DNA of 39,691 nucleotides from Lachnospiraceae bacterium (GCA_024693925.1 JAILKH010000099.1:1-39691), one strand, 5' to 3'; counted from the stretch's first letter, positions 24,213 through 34,008 are shown. The notes: generated by a model from the letters alone, not told the origin. Program-made: numbers and translations.

Positions 24213-26126
24213 ATGTGGGATTATGTAGTTGGTTTGTTGGGAATAAGAAAACAGGATGATTATGTAAAAAATTATATTGAGGGATCAAACATGAAGGCAA
24301 TAAAATATATGTGTGCCTTTGTTATTTTTGTTGAGACCTGGATGATCTTACGTATAGTAAAGATTGTTTTTATAGGAGGTGAACAGCGAACCGTTGAATG
24401 GATTGTTGTTCACCTCCGTTTGTATGTAGTTTTGCTGATCTCCAGCAGTTTGATGATGTGGTTTGCTGTTACCTACGGAAAAGGAAAAAAACGAAGCCAT
24501 GTAATTGTTATGACCTGGAAAATTATATATTCGATCATATGTGTTGTCTTTGGCATTTATGTATCATATCTTGATTATATTAAAGGTGAACAGATCATGG
24601 GTTTTTTAACTATGATATTGTTTGTGGGATGTTTGCTGGTATGGCCTCCGTTTATCTCTCTAATCATATTATCATTATCATTCGGGATTTTTTATATTAT
24701 GTGCGATAATACAGTGCCGGCGACAGTGGCAACGGATATTAATATGTTTACGACATATGTTGCCATGGTAATGGTCAGTATCGGAAATTTCAGACAAAGA
24801 CTGAATGAGGCAAATAAGGATAAAGGACTTGAATATGTTTCAAGACATGATGAACTTACAGGGATTTACAATATGTATTATTTCCGGAAGAAAGCAAAAG
24901 AGTATTTGCGGGAATCTCAGAGTTTGGGAGATACCATTGATTTAATATATTTTGATATTGTAAATTTTAAAAATTATAATGAGCGTTATGGATTTGAAGC
25001 GGGTAATGAGTTGTTAAAAGAAATTGCACAGACTTTAAAAGATTTATTCTGTAATGGGGAGGTTGCAAGGCTTTCCGATGATCATTTCATTGTTTTGTCC
25101 AAAGAGCAGTTGCCGGAAAGGAAGATCCGTTTATTGCAGGAAAAAATATATTCAAGACAACGGGATGTTTTTCTCGGCCTTAAAGCGGGCATATATAGGA
25201 CGGACGGAAAGAAAAAAGAAGGCGGCGAGGGCTTGGAAGATATTAATCTTTTGTGTGACAGGGCTCTTTTTGCGGTAAAATCAATAAAAAATAAAACGGA
25301 TATTGATATTTGTTATTATGATGAAGCTATATATGGTATGCAAAAACGTAAGAATTATATAATAAATAATATTGATAAAGCAATTAAAGAAGGTTATATA
25401 AAAGTGTATTATCAGCCTATTGTCGAAGCAAAAACCGGTAAGGTAAGTTCTCTGGAAGCGTTGGCAAGGTGGAAAGATCCTAATTTAGGAATGCTTTCTC
25501 CGGGTGAGTTTATAGAAACATTAGAAGAATTCAGACAGATTCATAAACTTGATAAACACATATTAGAGCTTGTATGTAGAGATTATTGTATGGGCTGTGA
25601 ACTGAACAGAGTGGTTCTTCCCGTATCAATAAATTTATCCAGGCTTGATTTTGAATTGTGTGATATTTCCTTTGAAATCAACAGAATGCTATCGGAGTAT
25701 AATGTGCCGAAAGAGTACATTGAGATTGAAATAACGGAAAGCGCTTTGACAAAAAACCGAGAGGACCTTGATAAGGCAATTTCCGAGTTTAAGAATTTAA
25801 AATATAATCTTTGGCTGGATGATTTTGGAGCAGGATATTCGTCCTTTAATGTTCTTAAGGATTATGCTTTTGACGTTTTGAAAATTGATATGAAATTTCT
25901 TGAGGATTTTGGAGAAAATGAAAGATTTGAACCCATATTTGTTTCTATCATTGAGTTGTGTAGTAAACTTAATATGATATCGTTGGCGGAAGGAGTAGAA
26001 ACAGAAGAACAATATGATTTCCTGAAAAACTGCGGTTGTGACAGGATGCAAGGATATTTATTCAGCAGACCGGTTATTATGGATGAACTTCAAAGTATGT
26101 TTAAATCCGGAAAGCTTGAAGCTTGA
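24213..26126 (+). CDS. Membrane GGDEF-EAL protein, likely c-di-GMP phosphodiesterase
   Basis: 637 residues. About six hydrophobic segments fill residues 25-195. The GGDEF domain (about 205-365) is degenerate: the signature position reads RLSDDHF near residue 287 rather than GGDEF, so cyclase activity is unlikely. The EAL domain (about 385-625) looks intact: SLEALARW, SINLSRLDF, EIEITESA, LWLDDFGAGYSSF, DVLKIDMKF, LAEGVETEEQ and RMQGYLFSRP, retaining the catalytic Glu, Asn, paired Asp, Lys and Gln. It should hydrolyse cyclic di-GMP, with the GGDEF part perhaps binding GTP as a regulator. GCGGGG precedes the ATG. It opposes the cyclase at 20031-21965 in function. Confidence 0.9.
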   Translation: MWDYVVGLLGIRKQDDYVKNYIEGSNMKAIKYMCAFVIFVETWMILRIVKIVFIGGEQRTVEWIVVHLRLYVVLLISSSLMMWFAVTYGKGKKRSHVIVMTWKIIYSIICVVFGIYVSYLDYIKGEQIMGFLTMILFVGCLLVWPPFISLIILSLSFGIFYIMCDNTVPATVATDINMFTTYVAMVMVSIGNFRQRLNEANKDKGLEYVSRHDELTGIYNMYYFRKKAKEYLRESQSLGDTIDLIYFDIVNFKNYNERYGFEAGNELLKEIAQTLKDLFCNGEVARLSDDHFIVLSKEQLPERKIRLLQEKIYSRQRDVFLGLKAGIYRTDGKKKEGGEGLEDINLLCDRALFAVKSIKNKTDIDICYYDEAIYGMQKRKNYIINNIDKAIKEGYIKVYYQPIVEAKTGKVSSLEALARWKDPNLGMLSPGEFIETLEEFRQIHKLDKHILELVCRDYCMGCELNRVVLPVSINLSRLDFELCDISFEINRMLSEYNVPKEYIEIEITESALTKNREDLDKAISEFKNLKYNLWLDDFGAGYSSFNVLKDYAFDVLKIDMKFLEDFGENERFEPIFVSIIELCSKLNMISLAEGVETEEQYDFLKNCGCDRMQGYLFSRPVIMDELQSMFKSGKLEA

Positions 26127-26157
26127 ATGGCAGTATATTATTATATTTAAGGAAACA

Positions 26158-26165
26158 GCCGATAA
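26158..26165 (+). promoter_or_regulatory. Sigma-28-like -10 motif (GCCGATAA)
   Basis: GCCGATAA at 26158-26165 is identical to the motility sigma factor -10 consensus, 58 bases before the 372-residue gene. The expected TAAA 15 bases upstream is not there (TATT instead), so this is a weak call. Confidence 0.3.
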
Positions 26166-26222
26166 ATAATATAAGGATGTATTAACGGTTGGGGTGTATT
26201 TTGTCCATGGAGGGAAATATTC

Positions 26223-27341
26223 ATGAGTGGATTGAATATTAATAATAAATACGGAAATTCAGTATATACGCAGTCGTTTTTCGGCGTGAGGAAAACAGTG
26301 GATGATGGTATAAAAAGTGATGTAATGGTTAATAAAAACAGTAATTCGGGGTGGAATATAGGAAGTGCCAAGGTCGATGTGAATTCAAGTGATTCTGTCA
26401 GAAAACAGATGCAGGATCAGTTGAGAAACCTCTTTGAGAAAGAAAACTCAAAGAATGGAAACATGGGCCTTATTGGTTGCCCGGAAAATAAAACAGATGC
26501 TGTAGATTCTGAAGATGATAATTCAGAGGATAAGCTGTTAAACAGTGGAAAAATATATAATTTTAAGGAAATATCAAATCGGATAATGAGAGCCAAAAAT
26601 CCTATAAGTGCCGGTCAGGCTCTTATAGCGGCTAAGAGAAAGATAAGTGAGATCAAGCGTAAGCTTGCAAACGGTAATGGCGACAGTGATGAACTTCAGA
26701 TGGCATTAGTTCATGCAAAAAAAATGGAAACGGTGGCGAAACGTAAGAAGAATAACCTGGAAATGGAAGAATGGGTTCAAAATACCGAAAAAAGAGATGA
26801 AATGTTTGATAAAGAAAAGAAGGCATCTTCTTTATCTATAGATGAGTATGAAAGGATAAAAGATGAGATACTCGATAAACAGATGAAACTTATAGATGAC
26901 AATTCTGCTAAACTTAGGGAAGAGTTTGAGAAAAAACAGATAGAGCTGGAGAAGGATATAGAAGACACTAAGGAAGAAACAGAATTATTAACCGAAAAAA
27001 TGCAGGAGCAGATGGAAGGTTTTCTTGATGAGATGGATGATTCCCAAAGTGAAATGTTAAGGGAATTATCGGAGGTTATAGATTCTATGGAAATTATCGA
27101 TCCGCATATGAGTGAACAGGAGTTAAATAAATTAAAGCTTAAGCACAGGTTGTCGGAAAATAAAGCAATGATGAAAGCAGATATGGATTATTTGAAAGGA
27201 ACCTTTGAGGGGATGGATGCAAAGGGAAGTGCATTTTCGACATTTGGCGGAATAAATGCGTCTATGACATCAGCAGCTTTGGATACATCTTTTTCAGATA
27301 GTTCAAACCAGGCGGGGGATTCGGTTAATATTTCCGTATAA
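26223..27341 (+). CDS. Coiled-coil hypothetical protein, 372 residues
   Basis: I do not recognise a named domain. There is no signal peptide or membrane segment. The N-terminal 110 residues are Asn/Ser/Asp-rich and probably disordered (MSGLNINNKYGNSVYTQSFF). Residues about 115-175 (RIMRAKNPISAGQALIAAKR, ending AKKMETVAKRKKNNLEM) form a basic helical block that resembles conserved unnamed proteins of Lachnospiraceae. Residues 175-310 are a long charged coiled coil (KLREEFEKKQIELEKDIEDT). The last 50 residues are Ser/Ala/Gly-rich. GGAGGG precedes the ATG. A sigma-28-like -10 motif upstream and GGDEF/EAL and ABC genes around it hint at a cell-surface or motility role, but this is speculation. 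Confidence 0.7.
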   Translation: MSGLNINNKYGNSVYTQSFFGVRKTVDDGIKSDVMVNKNSNSGWNIGSAKVDVNSSDSVRKQMQDQLRNLFEKENSKNGNMGLIGCPENKTDAVDSEDDNSEDKLLNSGKIYNFKEISNRIMRAKNPISAGQALIAAKRKISEIKRKLANGNGDSDELQMALVHAKKMETVAKRKKNNLEMEEWVQNTEKRDEMFDKEKKASSLSIDEYERIKDEILDKQMKLIDDNSAKLREEFEKKQIELEKDIEDTKEETELLTEKMQEQMEGFLDEMDDSQSEMLRELSEVIDSMEIIDPHMSEQELNKLKLKHRLSENKAMMKADMDYLKGTFEGMDAKGSAFSTFGGINASMTSAALDTSFSDSSNQAGDSVNISV

Positions 27342-27370
27342 TGTTTAGAATAGTAGAAAGAAGGATATAA

Positions 27371-28072
27371 ATGAGCGGAATAATAGAATGCAGGAATCTT
27401 ACAAAGTGTTATCCGAACGGAAAGAAGGCCGTGGTCGATCTTAATCTTACTTTGAACAGAGGGAAGATAATCGGTTTGTTAGGGCCTAATGGGAGCGGAA
27501 AAACCACTTTGATAAAAATGATAAACGGTTTACTTGTACCAACCGGTGGAAATGTGTATATAGATGGGTATGAGCCGGGTATTGAAAGTAAAAGTATTGT
27601 TTCGTACCTTCCTGAAAGGACTTATCTGGAAGCACGTAGTACGGTGAAAGACATTGTAGCTTTTTTTGAAGATTTTTATTATGATTTTGATGTTGAAAGA
27701 GCAAGAAATATGATAATTTCTTTGGGCATCGATGAAAATGCTCCCTTAAGAACATTGTCAAAGGGTACCAAGGAAAAGGTTCAGCTTATTCTGGTTATGA
27801 GTAGAAATGCAGGATTATATGTACTGGATGAACCAATAGCAGGTGTTGATCCGGCAGCAAGAGATTATATAATCAAAACCATTGTGAAGAATCATAATCC
27901 GGGTTCGACCGTGCTTATTTGTACTCATCTTATTTCGGATATAGAAGACATATTGGATGAGGTGATTTTTCTTAAACAGGGACATTTGGTTTTATATGGG
28001 ACACCGGATGAGATTAGGAATAAATATAATTGTTCGGTAGACAGACATTTCAGGGAGGTGTTTGCATGCTGA
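27371..28072 (+). CDS. ABC transporter ATP-binding protein (exporter type)
   Basis: 233 residues, a single ABC domain. Motifs: Walker A GPNGSGKTTLIKMI, Q-loop VSYLPERTYL, signature LSKGTKEKVQLIL, Walker B LYVLDEPIAGVDP and switch His in LICTHLISD. The signature LSKGT is the variant seen in small two-gene exporters of the YtrB/EcsA kind. AAGAAGGAT lies before the ATG. Its stop overlaps the permease start by 7 bases. No GntR-type regulator, the usual partner of YtrB-like pairs, is adjacent. Substrate unknown. Confidence 0.9.
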   Translation: MSGIIECRNLTKCYPNGKKAVVDLNLTLNRGKIIGLLGPNGSGKTTLIKMINGLLVPTGGNVYIDGYEPGIESKSIVSYLPERTYLEARSTVKDIVAFFEDFYYDFDVERARNMIISLGIDENAPLRTLSKGTKEKVQLILVMSRNAGLYVLDEPIAGVDPAARDYIIKTIVKNHNPGSTVLICTHLISDIEDILDEVIFLKQGHLVLYGTPDEIRNKYNCSVDRHFREVFAC

Positions 28073-28914
28073 AAAGATTATTGGCTTATGAGTGGAAAGA
28101 CACCTGGAAACTTATGACAATTCTTAATTGTATTGTTATGGGCCTGACGCTTGCGGGAAGTCTGTTTTTGTTATTTACCCATTTGGATTTAAGTGAGATT
28201 TTTGAACAAATAGGAAGGTCTGATCTGGGCATACTGTATTTTCTGTCCGGTATGGGTTTTTTTATGCTTTATGTGGGCAGTATAATGGTTTTGACTTTGG
28301 GGTCCATGATTTTCTTTTTTGTCAGATTTTATAAGAATCTGTACGCGGACCAGGGTTATCTAATGCATACCTTGCCGGTTGGTAAGCATGAGCTTATATG
28401 GTCAAAAATCCTGGTGTTTATAGTTTGGAGAGTTATCAGTTTAATTGTTATTTGCGTATCGGTTTCCATGCTTGCTTATGCGGGCTTTGGAGATGGTTTT
28501 ACAACTGTTGCGGCAGAAACTGTGAAGGCTTTTATTGATGAAGTAGGTGGTTTTAGGTGCGGAGTTTATATAATTATTCTGATTTTAATGTTTATGGCAG
28601 GAGTGTTATATAATATATTTACGGGATATTTATCGATAAGCATTGGCCAGTTGGCCCATAAAAATAAAGTACTTGCTTCGGTGGGTGTTTATATAGGCAT
28701 CATATTTGTGATAAGAGTATTGTCAAGTATATTCTCAAATGTCTTTTTTGTGATGGAGGAATTTTCGGAAAAGTCTATAATACGGAATTTATTGGAATAC
28801 AGGGATGCGCCGATAATGTTATGTCTGGTGGCAATGGTAATTCAATATGTTATTTGTGCAGCGATGTATTTTGTAATTTATTCTATCATGAATAAACGAT
28901 TGAATCTTGACTGA
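28066..28914 (+). CDS. ABC transporter permease
   Basis: 282 residues with about six membrane segments, the partner of the ATPase just upstream. It begins MLKRLLAYEWKDTWKLM, the usual short amphipathic start of ABC-2-like permeases, then ILNCIVMGLTLAGSLFLLF and FFVRFYKNLYADQGYLMHTL; that last Tyr-rich loop with LPV (NLYADQGYLMHTLPVGK region) is common in clostridial homologues. ATG 28066 follows GGGAGGT 8 bases upstream and overlaps the ATPase stop, so expression is coupled. The gene ends 4 bases before the convergent ABC-class ATPase. Export of a peptide or lipid is possible but not shown. Confidence 0.85.
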   Translation: MLKRLLAYEWKDTWKLMTILNCIVMGLTLAGSLFLLFTHLDLSEIFEQIGRSDLGILYFLSGMGFFMLYVGSIMVLTLGSMIFFFVRFYKNLYADQGYLMHTLPVGKHELIWSKILVFIVWRVISLIVICVSVSMLAYAGFGDGFTTVAAETVKAFIDEVGGFRCGVYIIILILMFMAGVLYNIFTGYLSISIGQLAHKNKVLASVGVYIGIIFVIRVLSSIFSNVFFVMEEFSEKSIIRNLLEYRDAPIMLCLVAMVIQYVICAAMYFVIYSIMNKRLNLD

Positions 28915-28918
28915 TCGT

Positions 28919-30616
28919 TTATTTTAGATTAAGTCCCCGATATCGGCATATCATGGCATAAAGTTCCTGAAAGCGTATCATTGCATAATTACCGGGGATC
29001 ATACCGGAATAGTTTGCAACAATAAACCCTTTTTTTTCTAAATCGTTATATACGGAATTAAGACAAGTCATAAGATTGTTTTTTCCATTGAAATATTTTT
29101 CTTCCAGAATTCTTAATAAGGCTCCTAAAAGGTTTGTTTGTTCATTGTCCGTTAGTTGCTCTACAAATCTAAGCTCTACGCATTCATGATTAATACTTAC
29201 ACTGTTTGTTCCCTGTCCGCGAATCTTGACTTTTTTAGAATCTGCAACAAGGTTGTTATGTATAGGGATTCTATTGTCATAAAAATTGGGAAGTTCATTT
29301 GGGGCAGTAATATCATTGTGAAAATTAAGGGCGGTTTCTTTGGCTTTAAACGTTATATTTATGGGGTTATAGTTTTTCATTTGCAGAATGTTATCCGAAA
29401 CATTAAAGAATGTTCCGCAGCTTCCGGCCACCAATATAGTGGAAATTCTGCGTTCGGTATAAAGTTGCTGCATTCTTGTTATAAATGGAATTATTGGTTC
29501 CTCGGCAGCACTGATCACTTTGTGCATGAGAGCATCCCTGACAAGAAAATTTGTAGCACTTGTGTCTTCATCTATCAGAAGGGTGTGTGCACCCGAAAGA
29601 ATAGCTTCGACTGTGGAAGCAGCCTGGGAAGTTGAACCGCTGGCGTCTTCAGTATTGAAATTCATAGTGTTTTTACCGTTTGGAAGATCGCAAATAAAGG
29701 CACTTATATCAGTTTGTATTATGCTGCGTCCATCTTCTGCACGAAGCTTCATTGCACTGTCTTCGGTTATTACATATTCCCTGCCGTCTCCCGGAATATG
29801 ATCGTAAACACCTCGTTCAAGTGCTTTTAAAAGAGTGGATTTTCCATGATATCCCCCGCCTACTATAAGGGTAATACCTTCTTTGATCCCAAGCCCCTTT
29901 ATTGATCTGTTATTGGGAAGATTAAGTGTGACCTCATCCTCTTTGGAACTGGTAAATTTTACGGCATTCTGCATCGGTCTGTCATCAACACCGCTTTTTC
30001 GGGGAAGAATAGAGCCGTTTGCAACAAAGGCAATCAGATTCAGGTCCTTTAATTGTTCGCGGATTGCTTTTTGATCATTTGACAGATTGATCCATTTGTT
30101 TAATTCTTTTATATCGGTCGCAGTATATTTAAGTGATTTAGATATACATAGAGGGATAAAATCAAATAAAATTTTTTTTAATTCCAGTGCGAGAGTTGTG
30201 CGTCCGGCGGCCGGGAAACCTATATTGAATCTTACTGTGAGGGACTTATCGGTTCTGTCAAAAGAAAGTGCGGAGCGTTCAAGGATTTCCTGATTACAGG
30301 AACTAATACTTATTAAGCCGCTTTTGCCGGATCCGCTGATTTTATGATCGTATTTTTTGAGTTCTTTATGAAAATTTCTTAACAGATAATCCTGAAGAGC
30401 GATCCTTCTGTGTTTTGTATTTAAAAATCCATCAGGGAAACCGTGTACATTGGCTGAAATCTTAATGCTAAGTGATGATGGAGCGGCAAAAGGATCCCCC
30501 TGTACGTGTTCGACGGATATACTATACTCCGGGAAGAAATATGTTCCCTTTAAATTTTTGTACACCGGATATGGTTTGTGATCCGAATTATATAATAATT
30601 GTTCAAGTTTTTTCAT
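28919..30616 (-). CDS. Predicted ATPase of the ABC class (PF09818-like)
   Basis: 565 residues, soluble. The P-loop is LIVGGGYHGKSTLLKALERG, a distinctive form of Walker A with YHGKS that marks this family. Next come HIPGDGREYVITEDSAMKLR, then ADDGRSI-like and FICDLPNGKNT, then SGSTSQAASTVEAIL, which acts like the ABC signature, and TLLIDEDTSATNFLVRD as Walker B. These are conserved in PF09818 proteins, which have no known transport partner and whose function is not established. On the minus strand AGAGG precedes the ATG. It is convergent with the ABC permease and divergent from the chemotaxis receptor. Confidence 0.9.
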   Translation of the reverse strand: MKKLEQLLYNSDHKPYPVYKNLKGTYFFPEYSISVEHVQGDPFAAPSSLSIKISANVHGFPDGFLNTKHRRIALQDYLLRNFHKELKKYDHKISGSGKSGLISISSCNQEILERSALSFDRTDKSLTVRFNIGFPAAGRTTLALELKKILFDFIPLCISKSLKYTATDIKELNKWINLSNDQKAIREQLKDLNLIAFVANGSILPRKSGVDDRPMQNAVKFTSSKEDEVTLNLPNNRSIKGLGIKEGITLIVGGGYHGKSTLLKALERGVYDHIPGDGREYVITEDSAMKLRAEDGRSIIQTDISAFICDLPNGKNTMNFNTEDASGSTSQAASTVEAILSGAHTLLIDEDTSATNFLVRDALMHKVISAAEEPIIPFITRMQQLYTERRISTILVAGSCGTFFNVSDNILQMKNYNPINITFKAKETALNFHNDITAPNELPNFYDNRIPIHNNLVADSKKVKIRGQGTNSVSINHECVELRFVEQLTDNEQTNLLGALLRILEEKYFNGKNNLMTCLNSVYNDLEKKGFIVANYSGMIPGNYAMIRFQELYAMICRYRGLNLK

Positions 30617-30805
30617 AATTTACCTCTGCGTGATAATATATTGTAAATTCTATCACGATTCCGGTATTGATAAAAGTATTATATAAATCAAGTTTTTATG
30701 GTTATATGTTTGCATATCTGACTTGTTTTAAAGCCTGTTTATGACAAAAAATTATAAATATATATTATATTTGGTAAAAAAATGACGGAATTGTACTAAA
30801 ATTTA

Positions 30806-30834
30806 TTGAAAATTATATATAAAAATGATAAAAT
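30806..30834 (+). promoter_or_regulatory. Putative promoter of the chemotaxis receptor gene
   Basis: TTGAAA at 30806-30811 and TAAAAT at 30829-30834 with a 17-base spacer, in the AT-rich divergent gap 30617-30868. The form is sigma-A; I see no sigma-28 motif here. Confidence 0.4.
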
Positions 30835-30868
30835 ATACACATCTTTTTAAGAAAGTGGGGAATACACA

Positions 30869-32563
30869 ATGAAACTAAAGGGAAAATTTATAATGTTATC
30901 GGTATTACCGGTTGCAGCGCTTGCGCTCATCACCTGTATAGTGTCTTATATTATGGTTGAAAGCAAGATGTCTGAAGAGGTGTATGCTGCGTTGAAAGCA
31001 GCAACAATAGCAACCAGAGATCGGATTTCTGTTATGGCACCCGGGGATTATGAACTTAAGGGTGAAGAGATGTATAAGGGAGAATTTAATATTACAGCTG
31101 ATGTTACTCCCTTTGATAATATTAAGCAGATATCTGATATAGATACCACGGTATTTTTTGGTGATACCAGATATGCAACTTCTGTTGTGAGTAATGGAGC
31201 CAGGGCTGTGGGTACGCAGGCATCCGCAGAGATAGTGAGTAAGGTATTAACAGGTGGTCAGCCATTGCTTTCTAATTCGGCAAATGTTGCAGGCCAGAAA
31301 TATTTTGCATATTATATGCCTTTGACACAACCGAGCGATGGCTCCGTTTGCGGTATGGTATTCGCGGGTAAGAGTCGTGTTAATGTCCAGAAAGAGGTTA
31401 TGGGTGTTGTTGGAGTGATCATAGGGATATCGATTGCGATCGTTATTATATGTGCTATCATTGCATGGATAGTTTCCAATAGCATCGTAAGTGCAATAGG
31501 CAAGAGCATAGATGTTGTAGGAGAGGTAAGTAAGGGTAATCTTTCTGTAAAACTTGATGAAAAACTTACAGTAAGAAAAGATGAAGTTGGTCAGTTATGT
31601 AAATATGTTTCGGATCTTAGAGATGAATTGGCTGCTATAATCGGTAAACTTAAAACTGAAAGCGGTCATCTCTATTCATCCTCAAATCGTCTGCATACGA
31701 CTTCACAGAATGCTAATGATGCTGTTGGTCAGGTAGAAAGAGCGGTTCATGAGATTGCAGATGGCGCAACATCACAGGCAGATGAGACACAGAAAGCTAC
31801 AGAAAACGTAATTCTTATGGGTAATATGGTTGAAGAAACCAGTGCACAGGTTGAGGAACTTCAGAGGAATGCGGTTGAAATGCAGAAGTCTTCGGAACAG
31901 GCAAGTGCTATTCTTGCAGAACTTGCATCTGTAAATCAACAGACTGTAGATGCGATTGAGGTTATTTCTCAACAGACTAATACAACGAATGAGTCTGCAC
32001 ATAAGATCAGAGAAGCTACAAATCTTATTACGGAGATTGCTGATGAAACAAATCTGTTATCTTTGAATGCCAGTATTGAGGCTGCAAGAGCCGGTGAGCA
32101 GGGTCGTGGATTTGCCGTTGTTGCGGCACAGATCAGTAAATTGGCAGAGCAATCTAATGAATCGGCAAGGACCATCGAGGAAATTATTACAAGTCTGATA
32201 GCTGATTCTACCAAGTCGGTAGAAACGATGAACAATGTACGTGATATAATGACGAGACAAAATGAGAATGTTAAGAAGACTGACGAAGCTTTCCGGGTTG
32301 TAAAGGAAGGTATAGACAGATCTATGGATGGAGTTCAGTATATAGCTGACAAGACTCAGAAGCTGGATGAAGCAAGAGTTAATGTAGTTGATGTAGTTCA
32401 GAATCTTACTGCTATTGCCGAAGAAAATGCCGCAGGTACTCAGGAAACGAGTGCTTCGGCAACAGAGTTCGGAAATATGATAGGTGAGATTGAAACCGAG
32501 ACTGAGGGACTTAAGAGTGCAGCTAATATTATAGAAGAAAGTGTAGGTATGTTCCAACTCTAA
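30869..32563 (+). CDS. Methyl-accepting chemotaxis protein
   Basis: 564 residues. A first membrane segment (about 7-28, [20 protein letters not shown]) and a second (about 178-203) enclose a 150-residue extracellular single-Cache-like sensor ending with [23 protein letters not shown] (split motif). A HAMP domain follows (about 203-255), then the signalling coiled coil with the highly conserved tip [20 protein letters not shown] near 388-407 and [18 protein letters not shown]. It would pass ligand signals to CheA/CheW to steer flagella. GAAAGTGGGG precedes the ATG. There is no C-terminal CheR tether. A 12-bp terminator hairpin follows at 32626. The ligand is unknown; Cache sensors commonly bind small organic acids or amino acids. 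Confidence 0.93.
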   Translation: MKLKGKFIMLSVLPVAALALITCIVSYIMVESKMSEEVYAALKAATIATRDRISVMAPGDYELKGEEMYKGEFNITADVTPFDNIKQISDIDTTVFFGDTRYATSVVSNGARAVGTQASAEIVSKVLTGGQPLLSNSANVAGQKYFAYYMPLTQPSDGSVCGMVFAGKSRVNVQKEVMGVVGVIIGISIAIVIICAIIAWIVSNSIVSAIGKSIDVVGEVSKGNLSVKLDEKLTVRKDEVGQLCKYVSDLRDELAAIIGKLKTESGHLYSSSNRLHTTSQNANDAVGQVERAVHEIADGATSQADETQKATENVILMGNMVEETSAQVEELQRNAVEMQKSSEQASAILAELASVNQQTVDAIEVISQQTNTTNESAHKIREATNLITEIADETNLLSLNASIEAARAGEQGRGFAVVAAQISKLAEQSNESARTIEEIITSLIADSTKSVETMNNVRDIMTRQNENVKKTDEAFRVVKEGIDRSMDGVQYIADKTQKLDEARVNVVDVVQNLTAIAEENAAGTQETSASATEFGNMIGEIETETEGLKSAANIIEESVGMFQL

Positions 32564-32625
32564 AGTCGGATAGTTAAGAATCGTAATAATGGATTGGTTG
32601 CAATATGATCATGTAATCGGTTATA

Positions 32626-32658
32626 ATACAGGGAAGCGGGGGCTTCCCTGTATCTTTT
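32626..32658 (+). terminator. Intrinsic terminator after the chemotaxis receptor
   Basis: ATACAGGGAAGC at 32626-32637 pairs perfectly with GCTTCCCTGTAT at 32642-32653 around GGGG, followed by CTTTT. The stem ends only about 25 bases before the likely start codon of the next gene. Confidence 0.8.
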
Positions 32659-32677
32659 AATGGAAAGGATTTTCGGC

Positions 32678-33250
32678 GTGGAAGAGGATAGCGGAAGAAT
32701 TATTGACGGTTATGTCTTTGTGGATAGGGAAAATGGCAGTATTGCAAAGGAAGAGGTTCAAAGGATCAATTATATTTCTTCAAAAATAAACGAAGACAAT
32801 CCGGAAGCAGTTTTGTCTGTATATAATAAGATGATAGATAGTAATACTTTTTTAACACCAATAGGTTTAGAGTATTTAAGACGTCTTCAGGATTATTTGT
32901 ATAAACGTCATGATATAGATGATTCCAAGATTAAAGATATTCCGGTTATGGTATCTTATGTGGATATACATAATCAATTAAATAATAAAAAAGATATTGA
33001 GAGGGATGAACGTTTATCACGAAAAAAAAAGGTAAAAACTTTTAGGAAGGAATATAGAAATTCATTATTTCTCAATCTTATAATGGCGCTTATGATCATA
33101 GTAATGTATTTAATAGTTATTAAATCGGATACTCCCAATATGATAAATTATGAAAATGCCATTACAAATAAGTATGCTTCCTGGGAACAGGAACTTACGG
33201 AAAGAGAATCAAAGATACGCGAAAAGGAAAACGAGTTGGATATTCAGTAG
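32678..33250 (+). CDS. Small single-pass membrane protein of unknown function
   Basis: About 190 residues. I do not recognise it. The first 125 residues are soluble and charged (IVDGYVFVDRENG-like start in EEDSGRIIDGYVFVDRENGS, then VLSVYNKMIDSNTFLTPIGL). One membrane helix lies near residues 132-150 (LFLNLIMALMIIVMYLIVI), followed by a short charged helix at the C-terminus (ELTERESKIREKENEL). This suggests a tail-proximal anchor with the bulk in the cytosol. GTG 32678 is preferred because GGAAAGG sits 8 bases upstream; ATG 32660 has no ribosome site and abuts the terminator. It lies 55 bases before the response regulator and may be co-expressed with it. Confidence 0.65.
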   Translation: MEEDSGRIIDGYVFVDRENGSIAKEEVQRINYISSKINEDNPEAVLSVYNKMIDSNTFLTPIGLEYLRRLQDYLYKRHDIDDSKIKDIPVMVSYVDIHNQLNNKKDIERDERLSRKKKVKTFRKEYRNSLFLNLIMALMIIVMYLIVIKSDTPNMINYENAITNKYASWEQELTERESKIREKENELDIQ

Positions 33251-33305
33251 AGTATCGGGAAATAATGGATAGCAGATAAGGATTTAATTTACTTGGAGGT
33301 AAATT

Positions 33306-33980
33306 ATGGAAAAGATCAAGATATTGGTAGTTGATGATGAAAGTCGAATGAGAAAATTGGTCAGAGATTTTTTGGTTAAGGAAGGTTACGATGTCATTGA
33401 AGCAGCAGATGGAAGTGAGGCTTTAGATAAGTTTTATGAGGATAACGGAATTTCGTTATTAATACTGGACGTAATGATGCCAAAGGTTGATGGATGGGAA
33501 GTATGTAAAGAGGTTAGATCCCAGTCAAAGATTCCTATAATCATGCTTACTGCAAAAACAGAAGAAAGAGATGAGTTACAGGGTTTTGATTCGGGGGCAG
33601 ACGAATATATATCCAAACCTTTTAGCCCTAAAATACTGGTAGCTCGAGTAAATGCTCTTTTAAGAAGAAGTAATAAACTGGAAACCGAAGAACGCATTGA
33701 AATAGGAGGTATTTTGCTGGATAAGACCTCTCATACCGTAAGTATAGATGGAAGAAATGTTGAATTGAGTTATAAAGAATTTGAATTATTGGCATATTTT
33801 ATGGAAAACCAGTCTGTAGCATTATCCCGTGAAAAAATATTGAATAATGTTTGGAATTATGATTATTTTGGTGATGCAAGAACGATAGATACGCATGTAA
33901 AAAAACTTAGAAGTAAGATAGGAGATAAGGGAGATTATATTAAAACTATTTGGGGTATGGGATATAAATTTGAGGTATAA
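33306..33980 (+). CDS. OmpR/PhoB-family response regulator
   Basis: 224 residues, two domains. The receiver (1-120) has the acidic pair D10/D11, phosphorylation site D55 in LLILDVMMP, a switch Thr in IIMLTAK and K104 in YISKPFSP. The C-terminal winged helix (about 128-224) shows VELSYKEFELLAYFMEN and SREKILNNVWNYDYFGDART, then DTHVKKLRSKIG and IKTIWGMGYKFEV. It is a DNA-binding transcription factor activated by a sensor kinase, probably the one at 35651-37126, which lies downstream past a terminator and the hydrolase gene. ACTTGGAGG precedes the ATG. Confidence 0.95.
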   Translation: MEKIKILVVDDESRMRKLVRDFLVKEGYDVIEAADGSEALDKFYEDNGISLLILDVMMPKVDGWEVCKEVRSQSKIPIIMLTAKTEERDELQGFDSGADEYISKPFSPKILVARVNALLRRSNKLETEERIEIGGILLDKTSHTVSIDGRNVELSYKEFELLAYFMENQSVALSREKILNNVWNYDYFGDARTIDTHVKKLRSKIGDKGDYIKTIWGMGYKFEV

Positions 33981-34008
33981 AAAGACTCCTTTTTTAATGA
34001 GTCTTTTT
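33980..34008 (+). terminator. Intrinsic terminator after the response regulator
   Basis: AAAAGACTC at 33980-33988 pairs with GAGTCTTTT at 33999-34007; the T-tract continues to 34008. The A-rich left arm makes it usable in both directions. It starts at the last base of the stop codon. Confidence 0.8.
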
